64,000 nt of DNA from Nectonema munidae (Eukaryota > Nematomorpha > Nectonematoida > Nectonematidae). Each line of letters opens with the position of its first letter. Position 1 is the first letter of the stretch. Positions 23,901 through 31,999 of the stretch are shown here, piece after piece. The translations under genes were made by a program, and so were the position numbers. Where the stretch lies: NCBI GenBank assembly GCA_030549495.1, contig JAUIRK010001018.1, positions 77,001-141,000 of the forward strand, given 5' to 3'. Below the pieces are notes generated by a model. It saw only the letters and a program-made list of their open reading frames with translations, ran no database searches and was not told the origin of the DNA.

Positions 23901-24309
23901 TTTGATAAACGGATAGTGCTTGTAGTAAATATTTTTTCTGTATAATTAAGTCACAAGATGAAGTAGGTAATACAAGTTCAGGTGCATCGGGATATGAAAT
24001 AAAATCAATTTCATCGTCTGGTGATGTTAAAGTTGAAATATGTATACTTCCAGTCAAGTCAAAATCATCTTCTAAATTTTCATTCTCACTTAAAAAATTT
24101 TCTAATGACTTTGAAATTCTGCTTTGTAAAATTCTTTTACTATTTTTGGCAGCAAGTTTCGCTCGGCGCAGTAAATCGCTTCTTAACCTTTGACTTTTTT
24201 TGTTTTTATTCTCTTTGACAAGTGAAGCATAACTTTTAGTTGGCGTTGTTTCAACTTTATTTTTAATAGAAAGTGATCTACCTTTTAATTTGCGTGTATT
24301 GTAACCCAT
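2764..24309 (-). CDS. BPTF: NURF301/BPTF, N-terminal part (9 exons, gene continues beyond left edge)
   Basis: This encodes the large subunit of the NURF ISWI-type nucleosome remodeller, which acts in the nucleus. Coding exons on the minus strand are 24309-23457, 22635-22398, 21414-21125, 18301-18230, 15220-15062, 11159-10889, 8154-8033, 7553-7381 and 2920-2764. All junctions are GT-AG and the phase carries through every one, giving about 778 residues. Seen: a DDT domain at about 128-188 (FEDFC), a WHIM-like block at about 240-270, a C4HC3 PHD finger at 278-319 (C278, C281, C290, C293, H298, C301, C316, C319), the GLDRHGRKYWFL block, and the ALAILEC and VWKQKNEQYRIT blocks, all in the order of human BPTF recalled from memory. 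The acidic linker between the PHD region and the FKLGQ block is far shorter than in the human protein. The C-terminal PHD and bromodomain must lie outside the window. Confidence 0.93.
4417..4563 (-). mobile_element. tRNA-derived SINE, copy 1 (diverged)
   Basis: On the minus strand a tRNA-like head (B box like GGTTCGATTCC) precedes a body ending GGTACCTTTACC. It is the most diverged of seven related copies in the window. Confidence 0.7.
6124..6379. mobile_element. hAT-type MITE, same family as 45068-45219
   Basis: It shares with the 45068 element a stretch around ACGTATGCGCTG, CATACACTCTATTTTAA, TTTGGTCTCCCGTG and the end GTGCGCCCCTG. This copy carries extra sequence at its left side, including a G/C run, and its left terminus and target duplication could not be fixed. 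Confidence 0.6.
7381..7553 (-). CDS. BPTF: NURF301 exon 8
   Basis: It encodes residues 669-726. LEREEQKK matches the human IEREEKEK stretch, and KYEDLFPDDEDK leads to FTRFPNGLRHA. The acceptor is TTTGTAG|GATG and the donor CATGCG|GTATCC, phase 0, joining directly to VWKQKNEQYR of exon 9. Confidence 0.87.
8033..8154 (-). CDS. BPTF: NURF301 exon 7
   Basis: It encodes residues 628-668, including ALCNKVRDFAFALAILECSI, nearly the same as human MCSKPREFALALAILECAV. The acceptor is TTCGCAG|AGAC and the donor CTAG|GTATTT. Confidence 0.93.
8155..10888. other. NURF301 intron 6
   Basis: No gene is supported. On the plus strand, about 8800-9710 reads like decayed coding sequence (patches rich in Ile, Ser, Lys and Glu) with no family match. 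A GC-richer patch lies at about 10225-10330. Their origin is unknown. Confidence 0.4.
10889..11159 (-). CDS. BPTF: NURF301 exon 6
   Basis: It encodes residues 538-628. It carries the NPLAINKNTATEERERRRF block (human SFALNKHQHREDHDKRRHL) and ends at HPSFMHSIWKLYK. The donor TATATAA|GTATAA was preferred to an earlier GT because it keeps the six-residue spacing between two conserved tryptophans across the exon 6/7 junction. Confidence 0.92.
11270..11445 (-). mobile_element. second tRNA-derived SINE family
   Basis: Read on the minus strand, a tRNA-like head has an A-box-like GCATGGTGGCTAGACC and a B box GGGTTCGATTCC. It is followed by a body with the complement of GCTGACGTCAACC. It lies just upstream of NURF301 exon 6. 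It is not related to the seven-copy family beyond the tRNA boxes. Confidence 0.55.
11720..11893 (-). mobile_element. third tRNA-like SINE fragment
   Basis: The minus strand shows GTGTAGCTCTCAGCTTAACAG (A-box region) and CAGCGGTTCGATCCCC (B box), spaced as in a tRNA. There is no anticodon-stem match good enough for a functional tRNA. Confidence 0.5.
12143..13860 (+). pseudogene. repeat-protein gene of an unassigned arthropod transposon-like family, broken
   Basis: Three coding blocks run in order on the plus strand, inside NURF301 intron 5 and antisense to it. An N-terminal Cys-containing block starts at 12143 (CGSVTLNQYKRNLTPHVKKL). A middle block lies at 12875-13414, and a C-terminal block at 13360-13860 contains GPQIRKL, LHSHLCFF, SDEHGERFHQD and MLADFCWNLKRD. 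From memory this protein recurs in many arthropod and cnidarian genomes as a high-copy, uncharacterised family that behaves like a transposon product. No terminal repeats could be fixed. The copy has several frame breaks and one possible small intron near 12445-12510, so it is probably dead. Its superfamily is not claimed. Confidence 0.65.
15062..15220 (-). CDS. BPTF: NURF301 exon 5 (acidic linker to FKLG block)
   Basis: It encodes residues 485-537, an acidic Ser-rich linker ending HLFKL. It joins exon 6 to give FKLGQDDNFQKY, which aligns with human YFKLGQEGKYRVY. The acceptor is CCGTTTTAG|AA and the donor TTAG|GTATCC. Confidence 0.85.
15848..17945 (-). mobile_element. 2.1-kb hAT-like element with terminal inverted repeats and 8-bp target duplication
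   Basis: The left end reads TAGAGTGATTCC and the complement of the right end reads TAGGGTGATTCC. Both are followed by a T-rich stretch. The flanks are ATACTTAC (15840-15847) and ATACCTAC (17946-17953), an 8-bp duplication with one mismatch. Inside is a minus-strand coding region from an ATG at 17690 to about 16010. It sits in NURF301 intron 4 in the same orientation as the gene. Confidence 0.78.
16017..17690 (-). pseudogene. hAT-like transposase, broken, family unassigned
   Basis: It starts MSSKNSSSSVQKNKS at 17690. The best block (16728-16222) has a possible second catalytic Asp in IICDTTA, a CxxH-like GCQHHVLDLVLK, WRDDYKFLYELCMSYRH, and an RxN motif near HQARMNSRAIYAL. The last block (16241-16017) is ISNDWADAWF and onwards. 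The order Asp-Thr-Thr, Cys-His, Arg-Asn is like the RNase-H core of hAT transposases, and the 8-bp target duplication agrees. The protein family recurs in arthropods but I cannot name it. At least three frame changes or stops separate the blocks. Confidence 0.6.
18230..18301 (-). CDS. BPTF: NURF301 exon 4 (small, charged helix)
   Basis: A 72-nt exon encodes residues 461-484, a Glu/Lys-rich probable coiled coil (LGEQALEKALEEVEELKEE). It is supported by TTTTTTCGCAG acceptor, GT donor, and correct phase on both sides. The charged sequence alone would be weak evidence. Confidence 0.75.
18823..19480 (+). pseudogene. LINE reverse-transcriptase fragment
   Basis: Non-LTR reverse transcriptase motifs lie in order across two or three frames: IIPFFKKGDK and ENYRPISI (about 19000-19065), SKIFGKIIHSQICRYLD (19083 on), GFREKYSTEYLH, the AIFLD catalytic-region start near 19255, and SSGVRQGSILG near 19430-19460. 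The C-terminal half, the endonuclease and the 3' tail are missing. The fragment is antisense inside NURF301 intron 3. Clade is uncertain (jockey/CR1-like wording of motifs). Confidence 0.85.
19906..20198. mobile_element. hAT MITE with perfect 8-bp target duplication
   Basis: It is flanked by CTCTAATA on both sides (19898-19905 and 20199-20206). Termini are CAGACATCTTCAACCC and, inverted, CAGGGTTCTTCAACCC. GGGCCC motifs lie just inside both ends. It is 293 bp and non-coding. Confidence 0.9.
20744..20880 (-). mobile_element. tRNA-derived SINE, copy 2
   Basis: Same family as 42724-42870. The minus strand carries the tRNA-like head (GAGTTATCGAAA complement and a B-box region), and its far end is GGTAAAGGTAC on the plus strand. 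In NURF301 intron 3. Confidence 0.75.
21125..21414 (-). CDS. BPTF: NURF301 exon 3
   Basis: It encodes residues 364-460 and opens with EDLNENVWYYSTMPKFK, matching the human IWYYSTKVQ block, followed by a helical region ending near MSITVKLTNQF. The acceptor is CTCTAG|CGAAG and the donor ATTG|GTAATT. The end of the exon is a Ser/Pro-rich stretch that is not conserved. Confidence 0.9.
21987..22128. mobile_element. pogo/Tigger-type MITE, TA target
   Basis: It begins CAGTGAAACATCGAATATCC and ends, inverted, CAGTCAACCTGAAGTATTCG, with TA on each side. The CAGT..TCGAATA terminal pattern is typical of pogo/Tigger elements. 142 bp, no coding capacity. In NURF301 intron 2. Confidence 0.8.
22398..22635 (-). 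CDS. BPTF: NURF301 exon 2 (PHD finger)
   Basis: It encodes residues 285-364. It completes the PHD finger (QLLCCEVCPATFHLGC, then EDWVCPLC) and the conserved NEAIGLDRHGRKYWFLSRR block. The acceptor is TTGTAG|GC and the donor is GT|GTACCT, chosen because only this donor keeps phase with exon 3. Confidence 0.93.
23457..24309 (-). CDS. BPTF: NURF301 exon 1 (DDT domain)
   Basis: It starts at the ATG at 24309 and encodes residues 1-284. A basic N-terminus (residues 1-70) is followed by an acidic stretch and then the DDT domain with FEDFCCSLNSQE and YGPNDIRDSIN. The exon ends in the first PHD cysteine pair HCRACNKL. The donor is TTAG|GTAACA at 23456, phase 1. Reading on past this donor loses the PHD pattern at once, which fixes the splice. 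Confidence 0.93.
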
Positions 24310-24607
24310 TTTAATGAAGAAAAAATATAAGGAAAATTATCGCCATTTTGATTAAAAACAAGCGCTTAACAAAAAATATGTATATTTGAAAAAGGAAAAT
24401 AATTTTAATCTTTTATAATAAAATATTTTTACATATTTTTAAATATACAATTTAATATCAAAAACTTGTTTGAAAATTGTTTTTTACTTTTTTTCTTTGA
24501 TTTAAAATTATTTTAATTTTTTTTTATTTTTACTGATCTTTTTTTTAATATTTTTACAAGCAGAGTTTTAATTTCTGTTCAATACTTATTTGCTTTTAAA
24601 ATATCAA
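24310..24607. promoter_or_regulatory. shared (bidirectional) promoter region of NURF301 and TAF10
   Basis: Only 298 bp separate the two divergent start codons, so both 5' UTRs and core promoters must lie here or in unseen upstream exons. The sequence is strongly A+T-rich with long T runs. No CpG cluster and no convincing TATA box were picked out. The promoter role is inferred from layout alone. Confidence 0.6.
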
Positions 24608-24798
24608 ATGAATGAACATCCTAACAATAATTCACCGATTGATTCAAATATTGCTGTTGAAAAAATGAAAAAATTTTATGAACTTGAAGCTTATATGAAC
24701 AAGGTTTCCAATCAACAATCTTTTTCAGACTTTTTAACTATACTGGAGGATTATAATCCCATCATTCCAGAGGCTGTCATCAATCATTTCATGAAGAA
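24608..24798 (+). CDS. TAF10: TAF10 exon 1
   Basis: Residues 1-63 plus two bases of codon 64. It holds the first conserved helix of the histone fold. Donor GTATAAC at 24799. Confidence 0.93.
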
Positions 24799-27700
24799 GT
24801 ATAACTTTTCAATTATTTTAAATACAAATTATTCATCATTTAGAAACTATCTAGACTATTTTTAATTATTATATCTAAATGCTTCACTAATTTTGGCCTC
24901 TTTGTAAGAGACTACTGTATAATCATTACAAATGTCAAATTTAATAAATGTCTAGTTTCAAGATCTAAAAATAAATCTTTATCTTTTCAAAAACTATGTC
25001 CATATGCCTATCTTCCAGTTATTTTGTGAATGTTCTAATTCTTCAATATTACAAGCATTCATAGTATTTAGATTTTTCATTACTAATAAATTATAGAAAT
25101 ATAAACTACTTTTTTGATGTGGTTCAAGAATACGATGCCATTTATAAAGGCAAACTAAGTTTATTTAAATAAGAGTTTTTAATTCAAATTTTTTACAGTA
25201 GATAATCTAGCAAAGCGAGTCAATAAAGAAAATTTTGGAGAGGGATTTATTTCGAACCCCACGACCCCCATTGTATGGGCCTAATTTGTTATATGATTCT
25301 CATAGCTTTGATTTATATGCAGACACATAGTAAAGTATCATTTACATTAAAACATTGGTTGTGATTTTAATAATCTTGACTTTATCTGATTTAAATTCGC
25401 AAAACAGACTTTTTGGACTTGTCATTTTTATTGAATATCCATATGCTAAAAATCCTTTCGCTAATGATAAACACTTTTTCTAAATGAGGAATAATACTCT
25501 TCAACTTTTTTTACATAGTTATTATAAATTTTGTGCCTGAATGAAATTATGATGATTTCGGGTACAAAAAGTTACCTAGCTTTCAATAGCAGTTGTTTTA
25601 AGAAAAAACTCCTTTTAAATTACTACTTCTTTGTTGTATTAAAATAACTGGCTAACTGAAATCTAAAGGTTCTAATAGTCAAAGGGTTTAAACCAGTGGT
25701 TCTCAACTTTTTTTTACAAAGGGTCAAATTAAGAGCCAATATTGCATTAGCGGGCCGCAACAAAACAAAAAGTGATATACATTGATATAATAGAGGATGG
25801 GCGATTTCATCCCGTCTAAATCTGCCACTTTGTGTACACATGGTGTCTAGACAAAATTTAAGAGATCATATAATTAAACTACTTTACAATCTATGTAGGG
25901 TACAATTAACAGATCAATAATTTTGCGAAATCCTGAAATTTTTGATATGATATTGCTAACAAAAAATTTTTCTGCAACTTTGCTATGTGGGCCGCAAAAC
26001 AAGAGGTTGAGGGCCCGGTGCGGCCCTTAGGATCGCGGTTGAGAACCACTTGTTTAAACTGAAGAAATTTCTTAAAAAAATATTCCCAATAAAACGCATG
26101 CCAAAAAACATGTTTCTTATTGATCTAAATTCCAAACATCCTGATTCAATTCTTGATCTTCGCATCCTCCTGATCTGTCTACTTATGGAAAATTGTTCTT
26201 CCCTTCAATCTAATAACAAATCAATTGAAATATTGAAACTATCATTCAAATTACCAGAGGACGACCTGTATAAATGTTCCTAGATGTCTCTTCGAATCTA
26301 CATCGAGCATTCTCTGCTCACAGTATGACACATGCGGTTCAATCACTTTTTCTCGCTGAAAACACCCGATTGTGTGTCATCCATCTTCATAAAAAAATTT
26401 GAATCTTTAAAGGTGTCAAAACATTCCTGCAATATTTGTTTTCGTATATATATTAACCCTTTTCATTGGTTTTCGATAATAATTGTTTTTCTCCGTTTCT
26501 TAATGAATCAATTTTCATATGACTTAAAACAGACGTTTTTAATTTCAATGGTCACTAATGACCTATTGTGTCTTAAAGGATACCTCGAGATGCACAAAAT
26601 TTCAATCAAATTCCCATTGCATCGAATTATCTGTTGTCACCATGCGTGACTTGTCTCGCATCATAATTTTTCTATCCTAAAGGAATATGTTATCATAACG
26701 GTTGTTTATCTCTTTTCTGGTGATTGTATCATGCATGATAATGATTTGTTCAAAATAACCTGACATATTATTTCATTGCCTTCTTAATGAATCACTGGTT
26801 TTATGTTTTCAATTTTTTATTTTTTGTTCTTTCATATTTTAATTCTTTTCACTGACTTGCCATGATAATTTTTTCCTTCTATAGGTAAAGGTACTGGGTG
26901 TTTTCATCCAGAAGGCACAAGTGCGCCGCTTGTATCGAACTATGAAGAAAGCAGACTTGATGTGGTATCTAACCCAAGACCTTAAGTTATCGAATTCAGA
27001 ATCTAACCAGCCCTACTTACCCTCCCCTACCTCATCCCCCTCCAAGGCACCGTTTATATAGCGAAAATTCACCCCTAAATCACATTGGTATTCTTTGTTC
27101 AAACGATTCTTTCATTTTTATTAGCTATTATGAAGAAATATGCTTTTAAGCAAAATTTGTTCCATTTCAACGTTAACCTTGGGATAAAGTATCATAAAAG
27201 AAGCACAGAATATATTTTTTTCTAGGTGCCATGTAAATTATAAAAAATTGTTCTTTGGTACTAAGTGATTTTGATACAAATATGCTTTATATTTTTTGAA
27301 AAGGGGTATTCAACTCATCAATTTTTTTAATTAGAAGTAAAACTTTTATTCAAATCGATTTTTGTCACTATTAATTTTTGACCACTCTGTTCTTTTTCAG
27401 GTAAACACAACTGTTATTAAATGCAAAGAGTAGATAACAAGGAACAGATTATTGGAAAAAATATAATAATGGTTTAATAATACAATATAGTATTGGAGAG
27501 TCTTTAATTCGGTTTATGCAGTTAACGTCTGAAAAAAATAACTTACTTTCTTTGGATGAGACATTTAAAATTTATGGTTTAGTATATATACTTGTAACAG
27601 TATCATTATTTCTAAGTCTGAAAATATATCTTAAAAAGTAAGACCTATATCGCTGCTAAAATTGATATTTTCATTTTTTCTGCTTTACGAATCGAGAAAA

Positions 27701-30181
27701 GAATTATCACAATCCTTCTTGATGAATGATAGACGATCATCGATCTTTATAAACCAAGAATTGTTTCCAGATGTTTCTGTTTTGCGGGATTGTCCGGGTT
27801 TTACCGTTGCTTAACAACGGAATATCGCTTTTTCATTCACTAATCTTTTATGTCAAAAAAGGGAGTTTAGAGAAATTTAGCTCCTGTTGTGATTGTTTAT
27901 TTTTTTTTCACTTTGAAATCTCACCTTTACTTTTAAAGTATTCTCATATTAATTATTTCTGCAAAAAAATTACAAAATTTTGTTCCTGACTTTTTTCAAT
28001 ACAATTTTTGTCCCCGTTGGATAATGCAAAAATCTGGCAACCAACTATATGATCATTATAAAAGATGACATCATTAAGGAGTTTGATATTAAACATAGCT
28101 TTAACGCCTTAATAACGCTATTTGGAAACACGAATCAAAAGGTATCATAACCATAACAATTTTTCTGTAAAATGGATATGAATAGCTTTTGGATTTCAGA
28201 TTCACGTAATTATTATGAATTCTTGGAATAACATTTCCAGAGGTTAGTTTGAAAATCTGCGGACTGTTCAAAATGCCTTTTGATTTGAATGAGCATATCA
28301 ACCTATATTATTAAGTATGTGGAGGCACTTGTTAAAGTCTTCTGAAGGAGGAGCAGTTGCAGGAGGATTTACGGATGAGTCAAAGAAATTTGATGACTCT
28401 ACTTTCTACGATAGTCTGTGGTTTGGTTGGAGCGATAGTGACAGGAGTTCACGATTGACTCTAAAACTCGTTATTAAATCTTTTGAACTTGATGTGATGT
28501 GATAGCAGAGGTAAAAAATCTGTCGAACTGGTCGTCCTTAACTATATCCTCTGTGGGTGGAGAAGTTTTAGCTTTTTTAGATGGATTATTAGAAGTGCAT
28601 TTTTTCATAGAAGGCATAATACTTAGATTACAACAATGGTTAATAGGTTAGTCCTAAAAATTAATAGATACTATATTAGATAACAACATATCAACCTTTT
28701 ACACGAATATTCTGCACTCCTTAAATTAAAAGTTTTACCCAATACTTTGATTTCATTTATCTTATTTAGTAAACTTTCGATGGAGTGTTGATATTCATCT
28801 TTATTAACCCATTAAGTACCATAGAAATCAGACGATATTTAAAAAAAACGCAGACGATTTATATTCAAAGTCATTGAAAAAGCAGAGGAAGATGAAATTA
28901 CTTATGTTCCCAAATGGGAACATAGGGACTTAATGGGTTGATGAGAAGCATCTTGTTAGTTTTGTGTGATTTTGTTATGACTTTTTCTTTTTATTAGTAC
29001 CCTTAATTTTGAGCTCATCATGAATTATACGCATATTATTTATATTTTAAGACTTTCTAATTTGTTTTCCGTATCTAATATTGAGCTCTTCGAAGGGTAT
29101 GTTATTCAAATTGTAATTTCATTTTGCTCTACAAACTTTCTTTTCATTATTACATTTTATACTGGTGATACGATTTCTTCCACTTTTCAATATCTAAAGT
29201 GACGAATCAACCATTTTAATATGTGGAGCAAAAGAAGGACTTTTATTCAATATATTTTCTGTCTTTTCTCTTTTTCCTGCGATGATCTTGTTAGACATCT
29301 AACATAGCTTCGACGTGAAAAAATTTTAATATGCTATAATTTGGCATTTGTATCTCAAGTTCTAAGAAATTCATGTAGAAGTAGGATTTTTAAATTCCAC
29401 CTGTTTTGTGCCTAAGATATAAAATAGTCTGACAGGATGAAGTATATTTACGTCACATGTGAAGGTACCTTGGAGTATGTTCATCGACAAAGGGCCAATT
29501 CACCGCTTGTGTTGAACTATCAGCAAAGAAGGCTTGATGTTGGATCTAACCAAATCACGCCCTCTATATATAGCACATGTTATATAGTTTTTGTTCTCAC
29601 CCATTGTCTTGTCAAACCACTATAATTGTTTTACATGACTAAAGTTTAAAACATTAAAACTTTAATATACGTGTGTAACAAACCCAAGTTGCATAAAATT
29701 TTATCAATTTATATTCTTAAAAGGTGTGGTGCAAACTTTGAGTGTGAGTAGGATTTTTAAATTTTATAGATTTTGTAATAAGATGTCTTCTAAAATCAAT
29801 CACATATACGTTATTAATTTTTTGGTATTCTATTGTGTTTTCAAACCACCGATAAAGAAAGAGGGGTTCTTTATCATTTATACTTAATATATGGAAAGGG
29901 TATATCATTTTTTTTCAAGTCTTTTTTTCTTTTTCTCGTTTAGAGGTGGTGTTGAGTTTACGGACAAGCGCTTGTTACGTCTGATATCCGTGGCATCACA
30001 GAAGTTTCTATCAGACATTGTGAATGATGCCCTGCAGCACTGCAAAATGAAAAGCAGTGTCGGTTTCACGTCCCATAAAGGCTCCGCAAAAGACACCACC
30101 TACACCCTTAACATGGAAGATCTGGCTTCCGCCTGCTCTGAATATGGAATCAATGTTAAGAAGGCACCATACTTCATGTAG
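24608..30181 (+). CDS. TAF10: TAF10, TFIID/SAGA subunit (2 exons, complete)
   Basis: This is a histone-fold subunit shared by the TFIID and SAGA transcription complexes, acting in the nucleus. Exons are 24608-24798 and 29944-30181, 142 residues in all. Exon 1 ends FSDFLTILEDYNPIIPEAVI followed by HFMKK (residues 39-64). Exon 2 gives GGVEFTDKRLLRLISVASQK, SDIVNDALQHCKMK, then YTLNMEDL and EYGINVKKAPYF at the C-terminus. Both halves match TAF10 of other animals in order and spacing. Donor GAA|GTATAAC and acceptor TCGTTTAG|AGG join in phase to give KKGGVEF. The N-terminal tail (about 38 residues) is short and unlike the long Pro/Ala-rich human one. The first ATG in frame, 24608, was taken as start. 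A 5.1-kb intron full of repeats splits it. Confidence 0.95.
25694..26051. mobile_element. hAT MITE with perfect 8-bp target duplication
   Basis: GTTTAAAC flanks both sides (25686-25693 and 26052-26059). Ends are CAGTGGTTCTCAAC and, inverted, AAGTGGTTCTCAAC. GGGCCGCA motifs near both ends are typical of vertebrate and invertebrate hAT MITEs. 358 bp, in the TAF10 intron. Confidence 0.92.
26884..27035 (-). mobile_element. tRNA-derived SINE, copy 3
   Basis: Same family as 42724-42870, with GGTAAAGGTACTGGGTG at the plus-strand left end and the tRNA-like part at the right. In the TAF10 intron, antisense to the gene. Confidence 0.75.
28808..28937. mobile_element. piggyBac-type MITE, copy 1 (TTAA target)
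   Basis: It starts CCCATTAAGTACC after TTAA (28804-28807) and ends GGGACTTAATGGG before TTGA, a decayed TTAA. It is about 95% the same by eye as 56213-56341. An internal CCCAAATGGG palindrome is shared. 130 bp. Confidence 0.85.
29458..29572 (-). mobile_element. tRNA-derived SINE, copy 4 (internally shortened)
   Basis: Same family as 42724-42870 but the B-box part is deleted or decayed. GAAGGTACC and TCATCGA are at the left, AATCACGCCC at the right. It lies about 370 bp before TAF10 exon 2. Confidence 0.65.
29944..30181 (+). CDS. TAF10: TAF10 exon 2
   Basis: Residues 64-142 with stop TAG at 30179-30181. A polypyrimidine tract (29911-29940) precedes the acceptor TTTAG at 29943. It carries the rest of the histone fold and the conserved C-terminal INVKKAPYFM. 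Confidence 0.96.
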
Positions 30182-30594
30182 TAGCTCACATACCTACAGA
30201 CACACACACTTCTATATCCACTTTTTTTAAACAAAAGTGTTTGTTTGTTCGTTACTTCAAAATAATTCTTCTTTCATTAATCGATTACAATATATTTATT
30301 TATTGAAGTAATAAGAGCGAAAAGTTTTTCAATTAGAAAAATCCTTGATCTCACAACAACTCAATCAATTAAAGGGAATGAATTAATGCTATTGGAGATA
30401 TGTAATGAAAAGAAAATTCAAGAATTAAATGGCTTACCAATTATCTTCAAAAAAAATGGAACTGAAAGATTTAAGTTAGATGGAAGTGTTGCTTCGAAAG
30501 AGATACTTTTAATTGCATAATAAAAATCTCTCCTTTTAAGTTTCGTTAAAAATTTATAAGAAAAAACTTCTTGTTTGGATAACTATTTATAATC

Positions 30595-30975
30595 CAGTGC
30601 TGGGCAAATGCGGATCCCGGAGCTGCATGCGGCTCTTTCTCCAACCTGGTATGGCTCTTATGATTAACTAGTTGTTCTCTACTGGATCAGGCACGTTTTT
30701 TGAATTAGAGAATTACGTTTCATAGCAAGTATAGGGAGATGATGAAGTTTACCGTGTATATAGGCATTTTGCACTGTATTTTTTAACTAGTTCCTCAGAG
30801 AACTTATTTTCTCAAGAATACAGAAAGCACGTTGTTGATGAAAATGATTGATTTCTTTCTTAATTTTCATATTTAATTTGCCTTTTCTGTAAAAAGCATG
30901 AGATAAATCAAAAAAAAATTAAACTTAGATAATTAAACATGCGGCTCTTTTTATCTCCTTATGTGCACATCCATG
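30595..30975. mobile_element. decayed hAT MITE
   Basis: The left end is CAGTGCTGGGCAAATG with TGCATGCGGCTC just inside. The inverted right end is CATGGATGTGCACATAAGG with GAGCCGCATG inside. The shared GCATGCGGCTC block in inverted orientation supports one element. Flanks are only weakly alike. Confidence 0.6.
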
Positions 30976-31999
30976 TATTAGCTAGATACTGCTAAACTGG
31001 GAATATCCAAATAAGCGCATTTTTTTAAATTAATATCGGTCTTTTAAGCTAAAATAAAGTTTTATAATAATAATAATCTCTTCATTTAATTATCAAGATT
31101 AAGTCATTTAACTTTTTGTCCTTCAAAATTCACAATGTTGATACATTGTTGAAAATAATAGAAATGGATCCAAATTTCGCTGAGTATTTGAAGCAAAATT
31201 CTAATCATATTAAATGAAACTAACAGTCGAAGGCATATTAAATGTTGTTTGAAAAAAAGGATACTTTCAAAATTTGAAAGAAATGGTTGCAATTAAATTC
31301 CTTTTACATAAAAAAAATTGTGTCACTTGTTTCAGAAAAAGGTGAAGTGATTGATTTTCCATCTTGAGAGAGTTGTTGATTTAGTTAGGGGGAAAATAAG
31401 TGGCAACAATGAAATCATATGTTGAAAATAAGTTGGGTGAATTATCGAACTTAACTTTAAATCAATTATGACTGATTATATTATAGAAAATCTTGGGCTG
31501 GACTAAAAAAAGTGACAATAGTAGCTAACATTTCGATCTATAATGCCTACAGAATACGTGGTAAAATTAATGGAGAAAAGCTTTTAGTGAAATTTATTAG
31601 TGAACAAACCTACAAAGATTGGCGTCTCATAAATATGTACTAATCTTGCTGAAGAGTTTGTTGTAGGAAGAAAGCGTTATGTTGATTCGGAAGTTAGAAG
31701 TTTTGCATACAAAAGTGGGAAAGGTAGTTTTCATGCTTTCTATCACTGGCAGAGATGTAGTGTCGAGACATGCATAAGAAAGGAAGAGCATTATAATAAT
31801 AATAGATTGAGCGCGATAAATACAATCAACATATGTGTAATATCTATTGGACAATTATTATTGCTATTATATATATAATACTATATTATTATGCCAGTAT
31901 GTTGGCAACGTAGCCATTGAAGTTCTTCTACACGAAAACGCAAAGTAAAAAAAATGAAGTTGGTTTAAATGTGATATGTGAAACAAAGATGATCTGCGA

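Larger units (their letters stand above)
24799..29943. other. TAF10 intron 1
   Basis: 5.1 kb. It holds the hAT MITE (25694), two SINE copies (26884, 29458) and the TTAA MITE (28808). Short open frames at 26050-26650 and 28100-28620 look like decayed coding sequence of unknown origin. No host gene is supported inside it. Confidence 0.6.

Noticed and set aside
26050-26649. Two plus-strand frames (77 and 105 codons) right of the hAT MITE
   Set aside because: Composition follows the AT-rich background and nothing recognisable is encoded.
28317-28618. Short frames on both strands with Ser/Asp- or Lys/Pro-rich peptides
   Set aside because: No conserved domain, no splice context with TAF10, and stop codons close by.
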